Shown piece by piece: positions 12,101 through 27,100 of a stretch of 64,000 nt of DNA. The notes below the pieces were generated by a model. The model had not been told where the DNA came from. It ran no database searches and worked only from the letters and a program-made list of their open reading frames with translations. Where the stretch lies: contig JAREIK010017918.1 of NCBI GenBank assembly GCA_029783825.1, forward strand, positions 2,340,501 through 2,404,500, given 5' to 3'. This DNA comes from Sapria himalayana (taxonomy: Eukaryota; Streptophyta; Magnoliopsida; Malpighiales; Rafflesiaceae). The translations under genes were made by a program, and so were the position numbers. The first letter of the stretch is position 1. Each line of letters starts with the position of its first letter.

Positions 12101-15100
12101 TCGTGCACCCTTTATGGTCTCCTGATAAAAAAATTGCTCTGCATTGTGCATTGCTTGCCACCACCAAGTGCTTGTCAGGCAATGTTCATGCCATATGCCA
12201 CCTCATGTTGCGCACTGTGCATGCCTCTTGTCACGCACTATGCCTACTTCTTGTCATGCATTGTGTTCTTTTATTGTCCTTAGTGTGCGCGTTCCTACTT
12301 CCCTTACTATGCACATGCCTGCTGTGTTTTGTTTCGTTTTTTTTTATACAAATTGTGGTGCATTGATCATGTTAATAATTAAAATACCAAAAAATGAAAT
12401 AAGCGCTCAATCTGAAAATATCACATAACTAATATCCTTATATAATCGTCGAAAGTGATTGGGCCAGTCCACATGTTAGGTGATCCTGTTAAAAGTATCA
12501 AAAATAAAAAGAACAAATAAAAACTCAACATGGGATTTTAAACTTTTTTGGTTTGGGAACATTCAAACAAAGTATAGGTGTTGCAGTAAAATTACAATTT
12601 TTTATTCTCCTCCTACAAGTTAAGGTCTCTTCTTAACTTTTTTATTTCTCGTTGCATTGATATTATCATTAGTTTTCAAGGCAGTAAAACTCAACACGTG
12701 CTTTTAAAATCTTTCATGCTGACTAACCCTTAGAAATTATCTTTGCTATTATTGAATTTGTCTTATATTTTCTCAGTGAATATCTTTATTCTAGTCAAAC
12801 ATGATTCAATAAAATAAATAATAGCCTTCAAATTAGTTTTTTTTTCTTTCTTTTGTATCAATAACGTGGAAAACAAAATTTTCAAATTTTTAAATTTGAT
12901 ATCATAACAATCTCATCTTTGATATCACTTGTCATGGAACATGAGCTTTATTATGGTTATGTGCAATCTTAAACTATGAATTATTCTCTTTCATGTCTGA
13001 GTCGATCTATATTCGTGTTTCAAAAAAAGAATCACACTCACACAAGTCATGTAAGAGAAATTTTAAAGAGAGTAAAATTATCAATGATTAAAAAGCTTCT
13101 GGACAAATATGAGTGAGGGGGAACTCTTCTTATATAGATGGAGCTTTTTGCATTGATGGACGTGATCACGTCAAGTATAATGACCTTGCATCATAGGGAA
13201 GAAATTATAGAGTATGCTAGAACATTATTTTAGACTTGGGCCTTGCAATATTATTTGGCTTGTCTTTTATATTCTAGGATTTTTCAAAATTCTCTAGGAT
13301 CTTCATATAAGATAGACTAATTAGGCCTTTATTTTGGTTATGGTCTGCCAAAATGACGAGGCCATGACACTCACACCACACCTTTGTCACAGTCGCATGT
13401 ATGTGCATGCTTCTGTACTGTACAAATGCACTTTTACATGCACACGTGCATCTGTGTTGTTCCAGACACATGCTTCCACAAACACACACATGCATCTGTG
13501 CTGTTACAGATGCAAGCCTACACGCATCACACTCTTTTCTTCTCAATCTCTAGGGTTAGCTTTGATCCCATGATATATATATATATAACTGACTCAGATA
13601 ATTTTAAACTCATGAATAAGGTGAAACCCTAAAAAACCACAAATAGAGACTAGAAAAAAATAAGACAGCCCACAACTTGTGTACTCAAAAATAAAGACTA
13701 ACGAAGTAAAAGTAAAAAAAAAAAAACTGCAACATTTAGCATTACAGCTCTTGCATCACTTGAGTTTTTATCTTTGTAAAAAATGAATTTTAATGATGCA
13801 GATATGGTCAATTTGATAGTGCCAAGGAAACCTTTGAAGTCATTGCAGATTATGGAAGCATGCTTGACTTATTCATATGTCACCTGAATCCGAGTGCCAT
13901 GCGTCACCTGTCACAGAAGCTTGAAGAAGAGGCCATGGACCCAGAGTTGAGGAGATATTTTGAAAGAATTTTAAGAATTCGCTCTGCTGGGTGGACACAG
14001 GGCATTTTTTCCAATTTTGCTTCGGAAAATATGGTTCCAAAGGGCCCCAGATGGGGAGGGGGAAACTGGGAAATAAAAACCCCTGCTGAAATGAAGAATA
14101 CGCCGAGGTGGGAACTTGCTGCTGAGGTGATGTCATACATGAAAACAGACGATGGAACCATCCCTGCCATCATCGCAAATCATATTGGTGTTTTTCTGGG
14201 TTCCATCAAAGGAAAAGGAAGTGTTGTGGAGATGAGGGAAGATAGTCTGGCTAGATCTCTTATCCCTGCAGAGGAAACCACAGCCAATAGACATCCAAAA
14301 CATACGGCCAGATCAGAAGCTACTATAGTGGAGGGATTACCTAATAATGATTTGAAGAACAGTTCTTTGATCGGCATGGAAATTCTTTCAGTAAAGAACG
14401 TTCCCTTATCAGTTGATGAAGAGCAAGTGAGGGCTGCAGAAGAATTCAAGAAAACATACAGTATTGCACCAGGCGATGCAGGCAGCAGCGATGATGAGGT
14501 CATGTCGAAAACCAAAAGACTGCAAATTAGAATTCGAGACAAACCATTATCATCTTCTTCTACAGTTGACGTAAGCAAAATCAAAGAAGCGACAAAGCAG
14601 CTCAGACTCAATGAGGGGCTGGGTCCAATAATGAGGACAACAAAATCATTCACCAGCCCTCAGAACATTGACCCAGTTTTATCTTCAGAACCTCATGCTG
14701 CCACTGCGTTTAGTATTCCAGGTGCTGCTTTGCAAAAGCACCCTTCCATGGTTTCACAGCCTTCTCCTATTATTTCGAGTGGGAGAGATGCAACCATACC
14801 TATCCCAGAAGACTTCTTCCAGAACACAATTTCTTCCATCCCAGTTGTGTCCTCGCTTCCCTCTCCTGGCAGTGGCACCTACCCTGCAAAATTCGATCAG
14901 ACTTCTCTCGGGTTTAACAGTGGCAAGGAAACAACTGCTGTCATTCAGGCCAACAGCATCGACCAAGATGCCACGCAACTTGGTCAGCTTGAGTCCATTG
15001 ATCTTCCTGATGGAGATGTCCCACAACAAGCTTCCGCCCTAGCTAACATCTTGAATCAGAATGAACTTCAAAAATCCCTAGCTTTTCCTATGCAACCCTT

Positions 15101-18100
15101 TGATCTTAGCATCCTGGGTGTCGGCGATTCTTCAGATTCCCAAAAACCCATGGGGCCTACTGTTTCTCTGCTAGCATATGTTCAGCCGGGGCAGGTGAAA
15201 CCCCCTGTCCATCACTTTCTCTTGGATTCTGTTTACCTTCTTTCTCCTGGCCCGTCTTTTGACAAGGGCTATTTTTTCACTTATTTTGAGCCGTGGTATT
15301 CTCCATTAGGTTTGTGTTTTTGACAAATGAATTATGTAAGTTTCTGTTTGATTTTCATTGGCTCACCTTTGGGTGAGATTATTTTGGGTCATACTGTTTT
15401 CTTTTATGTTTTATTGAGTAATGAAGCTGTTAATGTAGATATGGAAATTAGTAGTGTATTGAAGATTTGAAGCTGTTAGCTGATACTTTTATGTGTTCAA
15501 TGTGATAATTGTTTCGTATCCCTTTATCGTTTGCTTCATGTCAGGTCCATAATGGGGTGGCTGCTTCAGAGTGTTTTAAAACTGGAATTACACATCTTGA
15601 ACAAAATCAACTTTCTGATGCATTATCTTGTTTGGATGAGGCTTTCTTAGCACTTGCCAAGGATCTGTCTCGTGGAATAGATATAAAAGCCCAAACAACC
15701 ATATCTGCTCAATACAAGATTGCAGTAAAGCTGCTTCAGGTATTACAAACATAACATATGGCCATCCAGATCTTTTACTTTTTGTAGGTTCAGTGTTATG
15801 GTACATGGGGGGAGGAAATATTTTTTCATTACATTCCAGTCTGAGAATAGGGTACATGCCACACACACACACACACACCGAGGAAAAAAACCTTGTGAAA
15901 ATGAATTCATATCAACTAAATATAGAATAAAATAAAAAAGCTAACATCAGGCTAATATAGAAATACAACAAATAGAGCATCTCTCAATATTCCTCTCACT
16001 TTGAGGCATACATGTCTTACATATCATGTTTTAATGAGAAATAAATAATCCTTAATACTTTTAGAAATATATTTGTTAGTTAATTTTAGTGAGTGGGAAG
16101 ATAGTATTTATAAAACTTGTTATAATTTTCGTATATATATATATTTGTATTTTTGATTGGAACACCTGATTTCTGGATTGCCCTAATCATTTTACTCTTT
16201 ATATAAGAGTATTTGATATATAGATTCATCAAAGAATATTATTATATTCATTTAAGTATTATTTTCTATATTGTGATATTAGAGTCGAGTTGTGTAAGAG
16301 GGTAAGGTTTTTTACTAACCTCGAAAGAATAAATCATGTGCACTATATTAACATAGTGCATGTGCACATTCTATAAGTGGAAGCTTGTGCATGCATATTC
16401 ACAGTAGTGTGCATAGGTGTTTGCATAGTGATGTGTGCAAGTTCTTTTATATGGACATGCACATAGTGTGCACAAGTAATTGTGCAATGGTGCATTTAGA
16501 TACGTGCACAGTGGTGTTTCAGTTGAGTAGACGTGCTCACAATGTGTTGTTTTAGTCATGCAGGCACTTGTACAGTAGTGAGCAGAGGCATGAGGTGGTG
16601 CACGCATGCAAGGGTGAGCAGAGGTGCATGGTGGTGCATGTGATGGTGTTTAGTGGTATTTCGGGAAGAACCCCTAATTAGCATTTTGGTAGAATTAGCA
16701 AAAAAAAAAAAAAACAAAATTAAGACTTGCAAATAAAATTAATTTTGTGCAGTTTAATATATATAATTTGTAAAATTTTGTAACATTGTATGGATTATCA
16801 TAGTAGAGGTAGAGAGGGGAGAATCTCAGTTTAATTTACCCACTTCAAAAAAATATATCACACCATATATAGTTGTTAGATATTGTTTACAAAGAGAAGA
16901 ATGAGAATTTAACATAATATTGAAAGACATTGGTTTACTTTTGGAGTCATCCAAGGAGATATCATTGAATTTATTCATTATGACACTTATATTTTTTTAA
17001 AGAGAAATATAAAAATTACTCTCTAAGACAGTATCATGTTATTTTTATAGATATTATTAATTATATTCATATATTCATTTTAAACTTCTATATTATTGAC
17101 ACAAGTTAATTTTTATGTTACTGATAAAATTATCATATTTGCTATATTATTTTTTTTTAGTGTGATAATGTTTTTATAGTTAATGATAAATATTTAAAAG
17201 TAATTAGATATTAACGTATATTGTTTGAATCTTTATTATTTTCTTATATTTTTGTTTATTCTTGATTATAATATTAGTTTGCCCTCTGAGTTATTTTTTT
17301 AGATTGTTATAGTTTTTATTTATTCAATTTTTATTTTTCTATATTTTTTATGGGAGTACTTGACTTATTGGTTGCCCCAATTATATTTATTTATTATATA
17401 AGAGTGTAAATTGTACATTATTATTCATTAACTATTATTTTTTTTAATTATTAAGTTCAACATAATATCAATGTAAGATTTGTAAACCATAAAGTTTATT
17501 CTTTTTTTTTTAATTTTTTTTGACTATAAGTGTGCACAAATAGTAGTGGAACACATATTGTGTGTGACTATAGTGTGCACAGGCACAAGGTGTGCTCAGT
17601 GGCACATTGTAGCACATTCTGTGGTACATAAATTCGTAGTAAGCATAAGGAGGTTCATGTGGTTGTGCTCATTAACACCCATAGTTGTGCACATTGCGGT
17701 TTATTCTAGTAGTGGTTCTCATGGTGGTGCGTGTGGTGTTGTGAGATAGAAATTAAATTGGGTTTTTTTGTTTTTTTTTAGATTCAGTTAAAAAATAGAA
17801 TTGAATAATAATAATAATGGGTATAGTAGTTATTATTTTAAAGGAACAATAATTTTATGGTACAATATGGATTATTGTAGTTGAGATAATTAGAAAATAG
17901 TTTCAATTCAAAGTATTATGCAAGAGGGTATGAGGCACCAGAAACAATTATTAGTTATTATTTCTAAACAATTGACAAAGAGCGTTAAAAAGTAATGAGA
18001 GTGACAAGTTATTAATCAGGATCATCTAGGAGTCCTCTTGGAGTTTATTCACCATGATAATTATTAGAAATGAATATATAAATTTTTTTTAAGGTAGCAA

Positions 18101-21100
18101 TAGATTCTTCCCTCTTTTATATGTCACTGATTATTTTATATGTATACTTATTTTAGATTGTTGAATTATCACATTAGAGAAAATATTCATATTACTAGTA
18201 AATGTATTTTTTTTTTATGTTTTATTCTTATACAAAGAATATTAATGTCATTAATAATAAATGGCCAAAATTCATTGGGTATGATATTATTCACTTTGAA
18301 TTTTTATTATTTTCTTATATTATGCTTATTATTGATTATCATATAATTTATTTTCTGTGAGTTATCTTTTTAAACAACTCAATTTTGATCATCTTTCTAA
18401 ATGTATGAGTATTTTGAACTTGTTACTTGTACGTTCTATGTTATGTTATCTATTAATTGTCGATTTGAGAATATTGTATCATTATTTTAAGGATATATCA
18501 ATCCTATAATGTCAGTCATATCAATTAAAAAAACATATCAGTATTTATTATCCCTACATGTTAATCTTTTTTAAATAGGGACTTTCAATCTTATCTCACA
18601 TGTCAGCAAAGGCATAGTACATCAAGCTTGAAGTAGTCATCGATATCCTAAATAGTGAGATTTTTATATGTAATTATTTTGTTTGGGTTACATATGTATG
18701 TTATTGATTTTCCATACTTTTTTCAAAGGAATTTAAATGGTATGATAATTTTGTTAATTATCAATGTGAATTTTATTCTAATTGTTAAAGAAGATGAATT
18801 AAGAATCATTCAACTCAATGAATATTTTTAGATACAATTTTAAATGATTTTTAGAAGGTTTAAATATTTTATTGAGAGGCGACTTATTCTACAAGAAATA
18901 TTAATTTGTTGAATATGAAATAAATATTTGATACTCTTGCAAAAGCTAATATTTTGTGTTGTATTCTAGTATATATTTTTATTAATTTAGAAATTTATTT
19001 TACTTCAGATATGATCTTTCTAGTTGATTTTACTACTTATAGTAAGGTCCTTAGTAATGTTAATTATTTAACTATGATCATATCAAATATGATATACCTT
19101 TTCATATATTAAGGTTTGTAAAGAAGTCTTCAGGACTTAAAATCTTATTCAGATATTATGAATACTTGCACTTAATTGGGTATTTATATTCATGCTAGGC
19201 ACTAACATGTATTGATAGGAGATATAGAACAAGATTTTGTACTATTCTTCGAGATATCTTGTCTCCTAAAAAAGTAAAAGTAGATAGCTATTTCGAAATC
19301 AAGTATAAAGACTAAGTTCAAAGTGATTGTGGTGGTCACTTATATGCTTTGGATGTGACATCTGCTTGAGAGATTGATTCTGCACTCTCTTCTATTATTA
19401 TTTATAATAACATTCATGTCGTAAGATATATATAGTTTATAATCTGATATTTTACGAGCAAACAATACATATAGAGGTATAGTACTTTTCCAAGAGATGG
19501 ATCAGGATGAGATTATTATTATAACATACATTTAGATAGTAGAGTATCTAGTAGAAAACTTTATAAATGTCTTAAAAGAGATTTTAGTTTATCTTTATTT
19601 TCTTCAAGTTAAGTGTTGTGGACTTGTATGCACTAGTTTGATTGAGAGTATTGTGATTGTATATTATTATTTATTAATTATTTTTTTTATAATTATCAAG
19701 TTTAATAATGATAATTTAAATTTGACTTTATTTTTATTTTTACCGATATTTATTTGTAAGATCCGGGGACACTATGGAAGACTCCATTTAAGATTAAGTA
19801 TAATTGATTATATTTTCTCTCTTTGATTGTATGAATTTTTTATAAACATTTGAGTATATTGAATCTTTTTTTTTTTTTGTATTCTCATCTCGATCACTTA
19901 TTATTAGTCAAGTTGAGAATATTGTATCTTAATCTTAGGAGTATTTTAAAATGAGGATATTAGAACTGTCCGCTAAAAAAGTTTACCAGATTTGTAAGCA
20001 TTTATTTGATGGAGGTTATTATAGTTTTTTTATTATTTTTTTTGTTTTTAATATTTTTAATGGAAGTTGTTAGAATGTAGATTATTTCGATTAATTTTGG
20101 TTATTATATAGGGATATTTATTTGAAAAATTTTATCATGTTTTTTATTGAATTCATTTTAAGCATTTACTTTATCAAAACTATTAAGTTACTACATATTA
20201 AAGTAAGGAATGGAAATAACTAATTTTATTTATTCATATATGAAAATGATTTAATTGAAATTATATAATGGTTATGGTGAGATTTGTTGGAGTTTGTTGT
20301 TCGAATTTTTAATTTTTTATTTTTTGTTTTTCTTTTTATTGTTGATACGAAAATCCAACTCATTTGAGTTATCCCAATTTAACTTTTTTTATATATTCAA
20401 ACTTCTAGTTATCATATTACTATACCATTTGTTAGGGAAATTTGCTATCTGTTCTCAACTATGTTGAATAAAGTATAAGAAAGGTTGAAAAGTATCATGC
20501 ATAGTTATTAAAGACATACCTCAGGTGTCATGATGCAACATGCAAAAGTGCCTTATTTCAGGAAAGGTTCAAGGATTTTTGAAAGGTGCATGACTGCATG
20601 AGGTGCCAAAAATCCTAGCCTAGATGCTCAAGGATTTCAAGTGGATGAGACACCAGAGAAATCCTAGCTTAGGCACACGAGACACCAAAAATTCAAGAAC
20701 AAGCTTGCTAGCTCATGTGCAAAAGCTTGTTCGAGCTTGAGTGTCCAAAAAATTTTGTTCAGCTACTTTATTTAATAAAAAAATTAATTTGAAGTGAGGT
20801 TTTTGATTTTTAATTTTTAAAATTGTGAATATATTAATATTTTATATTTAATATATTGAAATATAATTTGTCTTTATATATCTATATACATATATATACA
20901 TATACATGTATACTTGTATTTATATACATATATGTATGTGTTCACATATATATGTACATGTGTGTGTATTAGATTATTATAAGTTTATTCTTTTATTTTA
21001 AAATTTTGAATACTTGTGTTAATAAGAAATATTAATCTTGTATGATTTTTATTTTTGATATATCTTACTTAATTGTATTTCTCAATAGATAAAAATGGTA

Positions 21101-24100
21101 GATAATATATAGTGAAATATATATATATATAAGGTAAAATATGTCTCACAAAAAAAGTTTGCTTTTTAATTACATCTTACACCTAAAGTCCCCAAATAGT
21201 TTTTTTATTTTAGTGTTTCATATGCCTCAAATAATTATGACATCATGAAATACTAATACAAAATATACTTGTTTAATTAAAATTATCATTGAAATCAAAT
21301 AGAATTTTTAATTATCTGAATATTAATATCTAAGTATGTGTTGTTATTTGTATTTGCGGAATAATGAGGATAATAGCACTTGACTCATCATATAATGATG
21401 ATATGTTGAATAAAATATTCAACTTTATTGTATCTTTATTAAAAAGCATAACTAACATAATAGATAGTCTAAAAAATTTTAGTTGAGGCAAGCTCCTGTA
21501 TATTGATATTGGCCTTAACACACAACTCTCTAATTATCACAATGTTACAATGTCTTTTGAATGATACAAGGGAGTGTCACTCAATACAAGTTTTTTTAGC
21601 CACAGAGACTATCATATTACTTATTTTGGAAAAAAAAAAATGAAGAGTTTCAATTTGTTTCATTGTTGAATATATTAGAAATATACAATAGGGGCGGGTT
21701 ACCCCTATTGCTCAAAAGTTATCAGTGAGATTCTTAGATCTTCGGGTTTTTCTTTGACTGTTCATTCCATATGTCAAGGTAATTTTGGACTAGAAACTCT
21801 TTCAGTAAATTAGTACATTTTCATTATGGATGTATTTTGCTTGTGGGTTCTAATACCCACCCAACTAGTAGCCAATTTGCACCCCACCCCTCTTCCACCA
21901 AATGAAGTACTGTCCAGTTTGGATGTGTTCAGTGTGTGACTTGGATACATCTCAATGTACACCACCTATTACTAATGGAAGATTTTTGTTGGATGAAAAA
22001 CCTAAAGCTGTTATTCCTGCTGGACCAACAGCAGCGCAGTTTTTTTGGCTGGAACTTGGTTGCTGATCAAGGGTATGCTGCCTAGGTTTCTCTAATTACT
22101 TAATCAACCCAGCTACCTTTCTCCTGCTCCAGCAGAGTCTTTCCCCCAACACCAAGCTATAGCTATGTAATTTCTAGTAAGGCACAGGTAGTTTATTCCC
22201 ATATTTCAAGCGTGACTGTTATTATCCGAAATATTGAACTGTCAACTTCCAAACTATTTGCCAAAGAGAAATTTGAAACAAAATCATTTGTCTAAACAAT
22301 CATATTGAACAAGGTGCTTGTCAACTTGGACATTTTTGGATCTGAAATAAGTCCATTGTCAGACATTGGGATTTATTTTGATTTACTTAACAAATTATTC
22401 ATGGTTATATACTCTAAATTCTTGGAAGCTTGGAGAAGAAATCAGGGATTGAGAATCATTCTTGTTTGAGCAGCCTATGATTGTTTCTTGATCACACAAA
22501 ATTATTTCAATAGGGTATCATAGGCTGCTCCTATTATTGCCTCATTGTTGCTCACACAATTTTTTTCAATAGAATATCATGGCTGTCCCCGCTCGTGCTG
22601 AATTTTGACTTAGACCCAACACCAGCTCGGCATGGCTTGGCACACATCGGTTATGCAGCCAAACCATTGGGCCATGCAGTGCAAGCCCTCCTTTCCTTGC
22701 ACCTTGTCGACACGGTATGGCATGTGAAAAGTCAGTATAGTTAGTCATATGATATATGACTATTTTTTATAAGATATAATATATATAATTAGTATATTTA
22801 AATTTATTATTGAATTTTTTTTTTGGCAGATTCACACAGATATAGCTTGTCGCATACTGAGGTATGCAAAGAATCCTCAAAGATTCAAGATCATATTCAT
22901 TAATGATAAGCATTTGTAGTTTGTTAGGTTTTTAAATTAGAGTTGGGCATTAGTTTGTGCTGAGATGAAGCATATGATATGATTTTATATTTTTCTTAGA
23001 GTTAATATTGTATCTTATAAAAGTAATAAATAAATATTTATTTTGACATCTAGTACAAATATAGTATTTAGGCCGATAGTAATATTTATTTGAGATATTT
23101 TGAAATTGGTATTTACTCGTAGAGATCGAATATCAATTATCCTCACTTATTATAAATATTTATTATGAAAATCAGATAGTTAGATATTTAATCATCAATA
23201 TAGTATTTTACGAGTAGACAAAACACTCAAAAGTAAACTACTTCTTCATGGAGAAGATTTAGGATAAGGTCATTATTATATCAAAATGAGTATTTGCTGG
23301 AGTATAATTAGAGGTGTCAAATGGGTCTTGCTGGGCCGAGACGGAATGGTTTTAGCCGGCCTGATCATGCTACCGTGCCGGGCCAGGCACGACATGGTTA
23401 CTGTATTATGTCGTGCCTGGCCCGGCAAGATTCTGTGGAGGTCAGCCCAGTTGGGCCCTGGGAACGAATCGGCAGGGTTTGGCCCGATTTTAGAGGTATC
23501 AACCGGACTGGGCCGGGCTGGCACGGCACGGGAAAATCTCGTGCCCAGGTAAGGCACGAGTAGTGCCGTGCCGTGTCGTGCAGTGCCTGGCCCGGCACGG
23601 TTCGGTGCTCGTGGCACGGCACACCGGCACGGGGTTGTCCCTTGTCCCCCTCGCTTCGCCCCTCCCGCAAAAAAGTCCGTGGGTTGGGTCTGATTGGACC
23701 TGACTTGTGGTCCTGGTTTGGCCCGGCACGAAAGCATGCCGTGCTCAAAAAAAAAACGGGTCAGCCCGGCTCGTTGACACATCTACCCAATTTAGCTCGA
23801 TTAGGGGTTGGGCCAAAAATCTTAATTTTAAAAAAAAATTAAGGTTTTGGCGGGGCACCACCGTGCCGCTGTGAATCTTTTTCACTTTTGGAGCTTGGCG
23901 AGCCTCGCCCGTCGAGCTCAAATTCTACCACTAGGATGGTTTGTCAGCTCGTGCTGAGGTACTATGCCAATGGGCCATCCACGACACGGCATGGTTCGTG
24001 CCGTGGACAGGCACGGCCGAACCGTGCCGTGCCTCATGCCGGGCTGGACCAGCTTGACCTTGTTGACACCTCTAAGTATAATCCAAATGATCATTCTCTG

Positions 24101-27100
24101 AAGTATAAGTTATCTCGAGTTGAGTGATCTATAACTTATTAACTCTCAAAATATTATTCACGTAGATTATTAGCAAAATCATCTTGCAATCAGAATGCCT
24201 TTAGAAGAATAATATAAAATTAGTAATATATATATATATATACACACATATATAATCCAAATGAAGTAATTGACTGTAAAAATCTCATAAACTAGGCTTT
24301 TAGTGATTATTTTGTCATAAATTTTTATTCGCAATCTACAAATTGCAAATGATAGTATTACTCAAAACCCATGTAGTTTTTATTTTGTCAATACTATAAA
24401 ATAAATATTTTAGCAATATATATATATATAAGTCTTGTTTTAAGATAATATATCTTTTCATTTAGACATATATTTATAGTGAATAAACTAGTTGTTATTA
24501 ATAATAAATTTTTTCGAAAGTCTTAATACTATTTCAAGTTATATTAGCGTGTTGGCAATGCATTCCTTTCATAATGGTCTGGCATAAGTCTGGATGAGAT
24601 AATATTTTAAAAGAAAATTTAGATATCATAATTTCATTATGAGAAGTAATAAAAGAAATAAAAAGTAGAAAGTGAGAATATGATAATTCCTATAAGATTG
24701 AGTATTGAGTATTACTCTTATGCCCCTTTCGGAGAGTGATAGGATGATCAAGATCATAGGTATCATTTGTAAGTTCTTGTCCATTTCGAAAAATATGATA
24801 AATTTTTTTATCTTTAAATCTCTCACTTTAAGGTAATATGAGCATGTTAGATGTGCAGCTCTCTCATGATATAACTTATCGTTCCCAATCTACAAATTAT
24901 ATTTGATAGTATTGTTCAAAGTTCAAATAGTTATTTTATATAAATTTTTTTCAAGATCATGATGAAAAAATATATTCTTAATGTCTAATTGTTATATTTT
25001 CTAATTGTGAGATACTATAAAAGAAATAAGATTTTGTACTAAAATCATATTGGCTAATAGCGATTAAGTATTCTGGTAGTTCACACTAAAATTTTGGGTA
25101 AATCTCATTGCTACTAATCTCGCTTTAAGTAGATAATCTTTTTATCTTGACCTGTTTTATAGTGAATATCCTAACTATAACTAACAATAGAATTTTTTGA
25201 AGGTCACTATACTACTTTTGGAAAGTGAAAGTAACATCATTTTGGATGATAAAATATCTTAGGAAGTTTAGATATCTTGGTATCATTAAGATAAATAATA
25301 AAAATAAAAAAAAAACTGAGTACAAAAATACCTCTGAGATCGTGTGTTAAGTATTGCTTCTCTATCCCTCTTTGAAAGTGATTGGATGATCAAAATCATA
25401 GGTATTACCTCTAAGATCATGCGGCTATTTAGTAGGCTTATCTCTTGTCTGAGCAAACTAAATATGCAGATTTCTCTTGTCATATACTTTAAGTCTTTGA
25501 TAATCAAGTCTATTAGTTACCGACTCAGTATGAGTTTGTATTAGTGAAAAATATTTGACTACTGTATCATTTGGGTATAAATGAGATTTTCCAAATTAGA
25601 AAATCTTATTCTCTTCAATCTTAATATGATTTGAATTTATTAGTAAATATTATAATTTTATGTAAGTATTATCATATTAAGCAAAGTTTTAAAAGGCAAA
25701 AGTGTAAGATGAAGTATTTTTGTGTTCGTGAGGTAAGGCGTAAGCCTTGAGACATTGAGGGGTAAACCTCAAGATATTAAGACATAAATTTTTTAAGCAT
25801 CACAATCTATAATTAATAAAATAAAATAACATAAATAAAAATATAAATTAATAAATAATATAGAATATTTTATAATTAATATTATTTATTATTTGATAAT
25901 TTTATCAAATTATCAAATTAAAATATTATTTTAAATTTTAATAAATTTAAAATTTAAATTTATTAAATTATCTACTTTTATTTTATTTTTAATTTAATAT
26001 ATTTTATTAATTTAATATTATTTATTAATTAATACTATTATTAAATTTTAATAAATTTTATAATTTATTAAATAAAATTTTTTAATTTGCCTTTGTCATT
26101 GCTCCTCTCCCTTGCCATTGCTCCTCTCCCTCTCCCCTCGCCCCTCTCCTATGCTCCACAAAAAGCTTGATGGAGCTCCATAGAGCTCCATTGTGGAGCT
26201 TGATGGAGCTCGTTGGAGCTGCACGGTGGAGCTTCAAGGAGCTCCAACGTGGAGCTCAAGGATTAAAAAAACACCTTTAAAACATTAATATTATGTATCA
26301 ATATTCTCATATGTAATTGATGAGTAACTCTTTAAATAGTGGTCTAGTAGGGCTACTGTTAGAGAGAAATAGTAATAAATTTAGGGGTAAGATGCGAATT
26401 CATATTCTTTCTTAGCTTGTTAAAAAATGAGTTTTAATTAAAAATAATAATATTTGTATTCATTAAAATTCTACTAGTAATCAATAAAAAATACTTGTAT
26501 CCTATTTGGATATTATAGCATCTGAAAAAATTATCTGAAAATCATAGATGCCAACATGTCTTGTCATGGAAAGTGATCAATGAGAATGCAAGCATATCCA
26601 AAAGTTCTAAGAGGTAATCTAAATAGACTCTCTTTAAAATGTAGTATCTAAAAGGGTATACATTAAGAAATAATAGAGAGTGTATTTGATTGATAAATTA
26701 AATTGTGTTTAAAATCGTATCTTTAAAAATATATCAGAACATTCTTTTTAAGTAGTAGTTTTCAAGTATTCTTAATCAGTTATTTATTAGTTCTTTTATG
26801 CATATCACATATAGTTATCAATAATACTTAAATATCTCTAGTTATATCTCTATTAGGTTCTTATTCATATGTATATATCAGATCGAATGAGTCTCTGCTT
26901 AAGTCAAATTGAGGAGTATGATAGGAATTTCTAGTAGGTTTTTCTAACATATATGTTTCACATATTATGGTCAAAATACTCTTAAGACTTTGGTAAAGTA
27001 TTTTTAACCTAATCAAAGATGAATAATAAAGTTGAGAATGCACAAGTAAAAGGTTCAGTACTCTCAAACATCTTGAAGAAGATTTTACCATCAAAGTGAG

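Noticed and set aside
13860..15323. A stand-alone 487-residue gene starting at Met 13860
   Set aside because: It is an internal exon of TWD40-2. Family sequence continues upstream of the Met to the acceptor at 13801, and the C-terminal extension beyond 15194 is intron.
23276..23842. Overlapping 76-168-codon frames on both strands
   Set aside because: They all lie in the GC-rich interior of hAT MITE 2. Low stop density from composition explains them.
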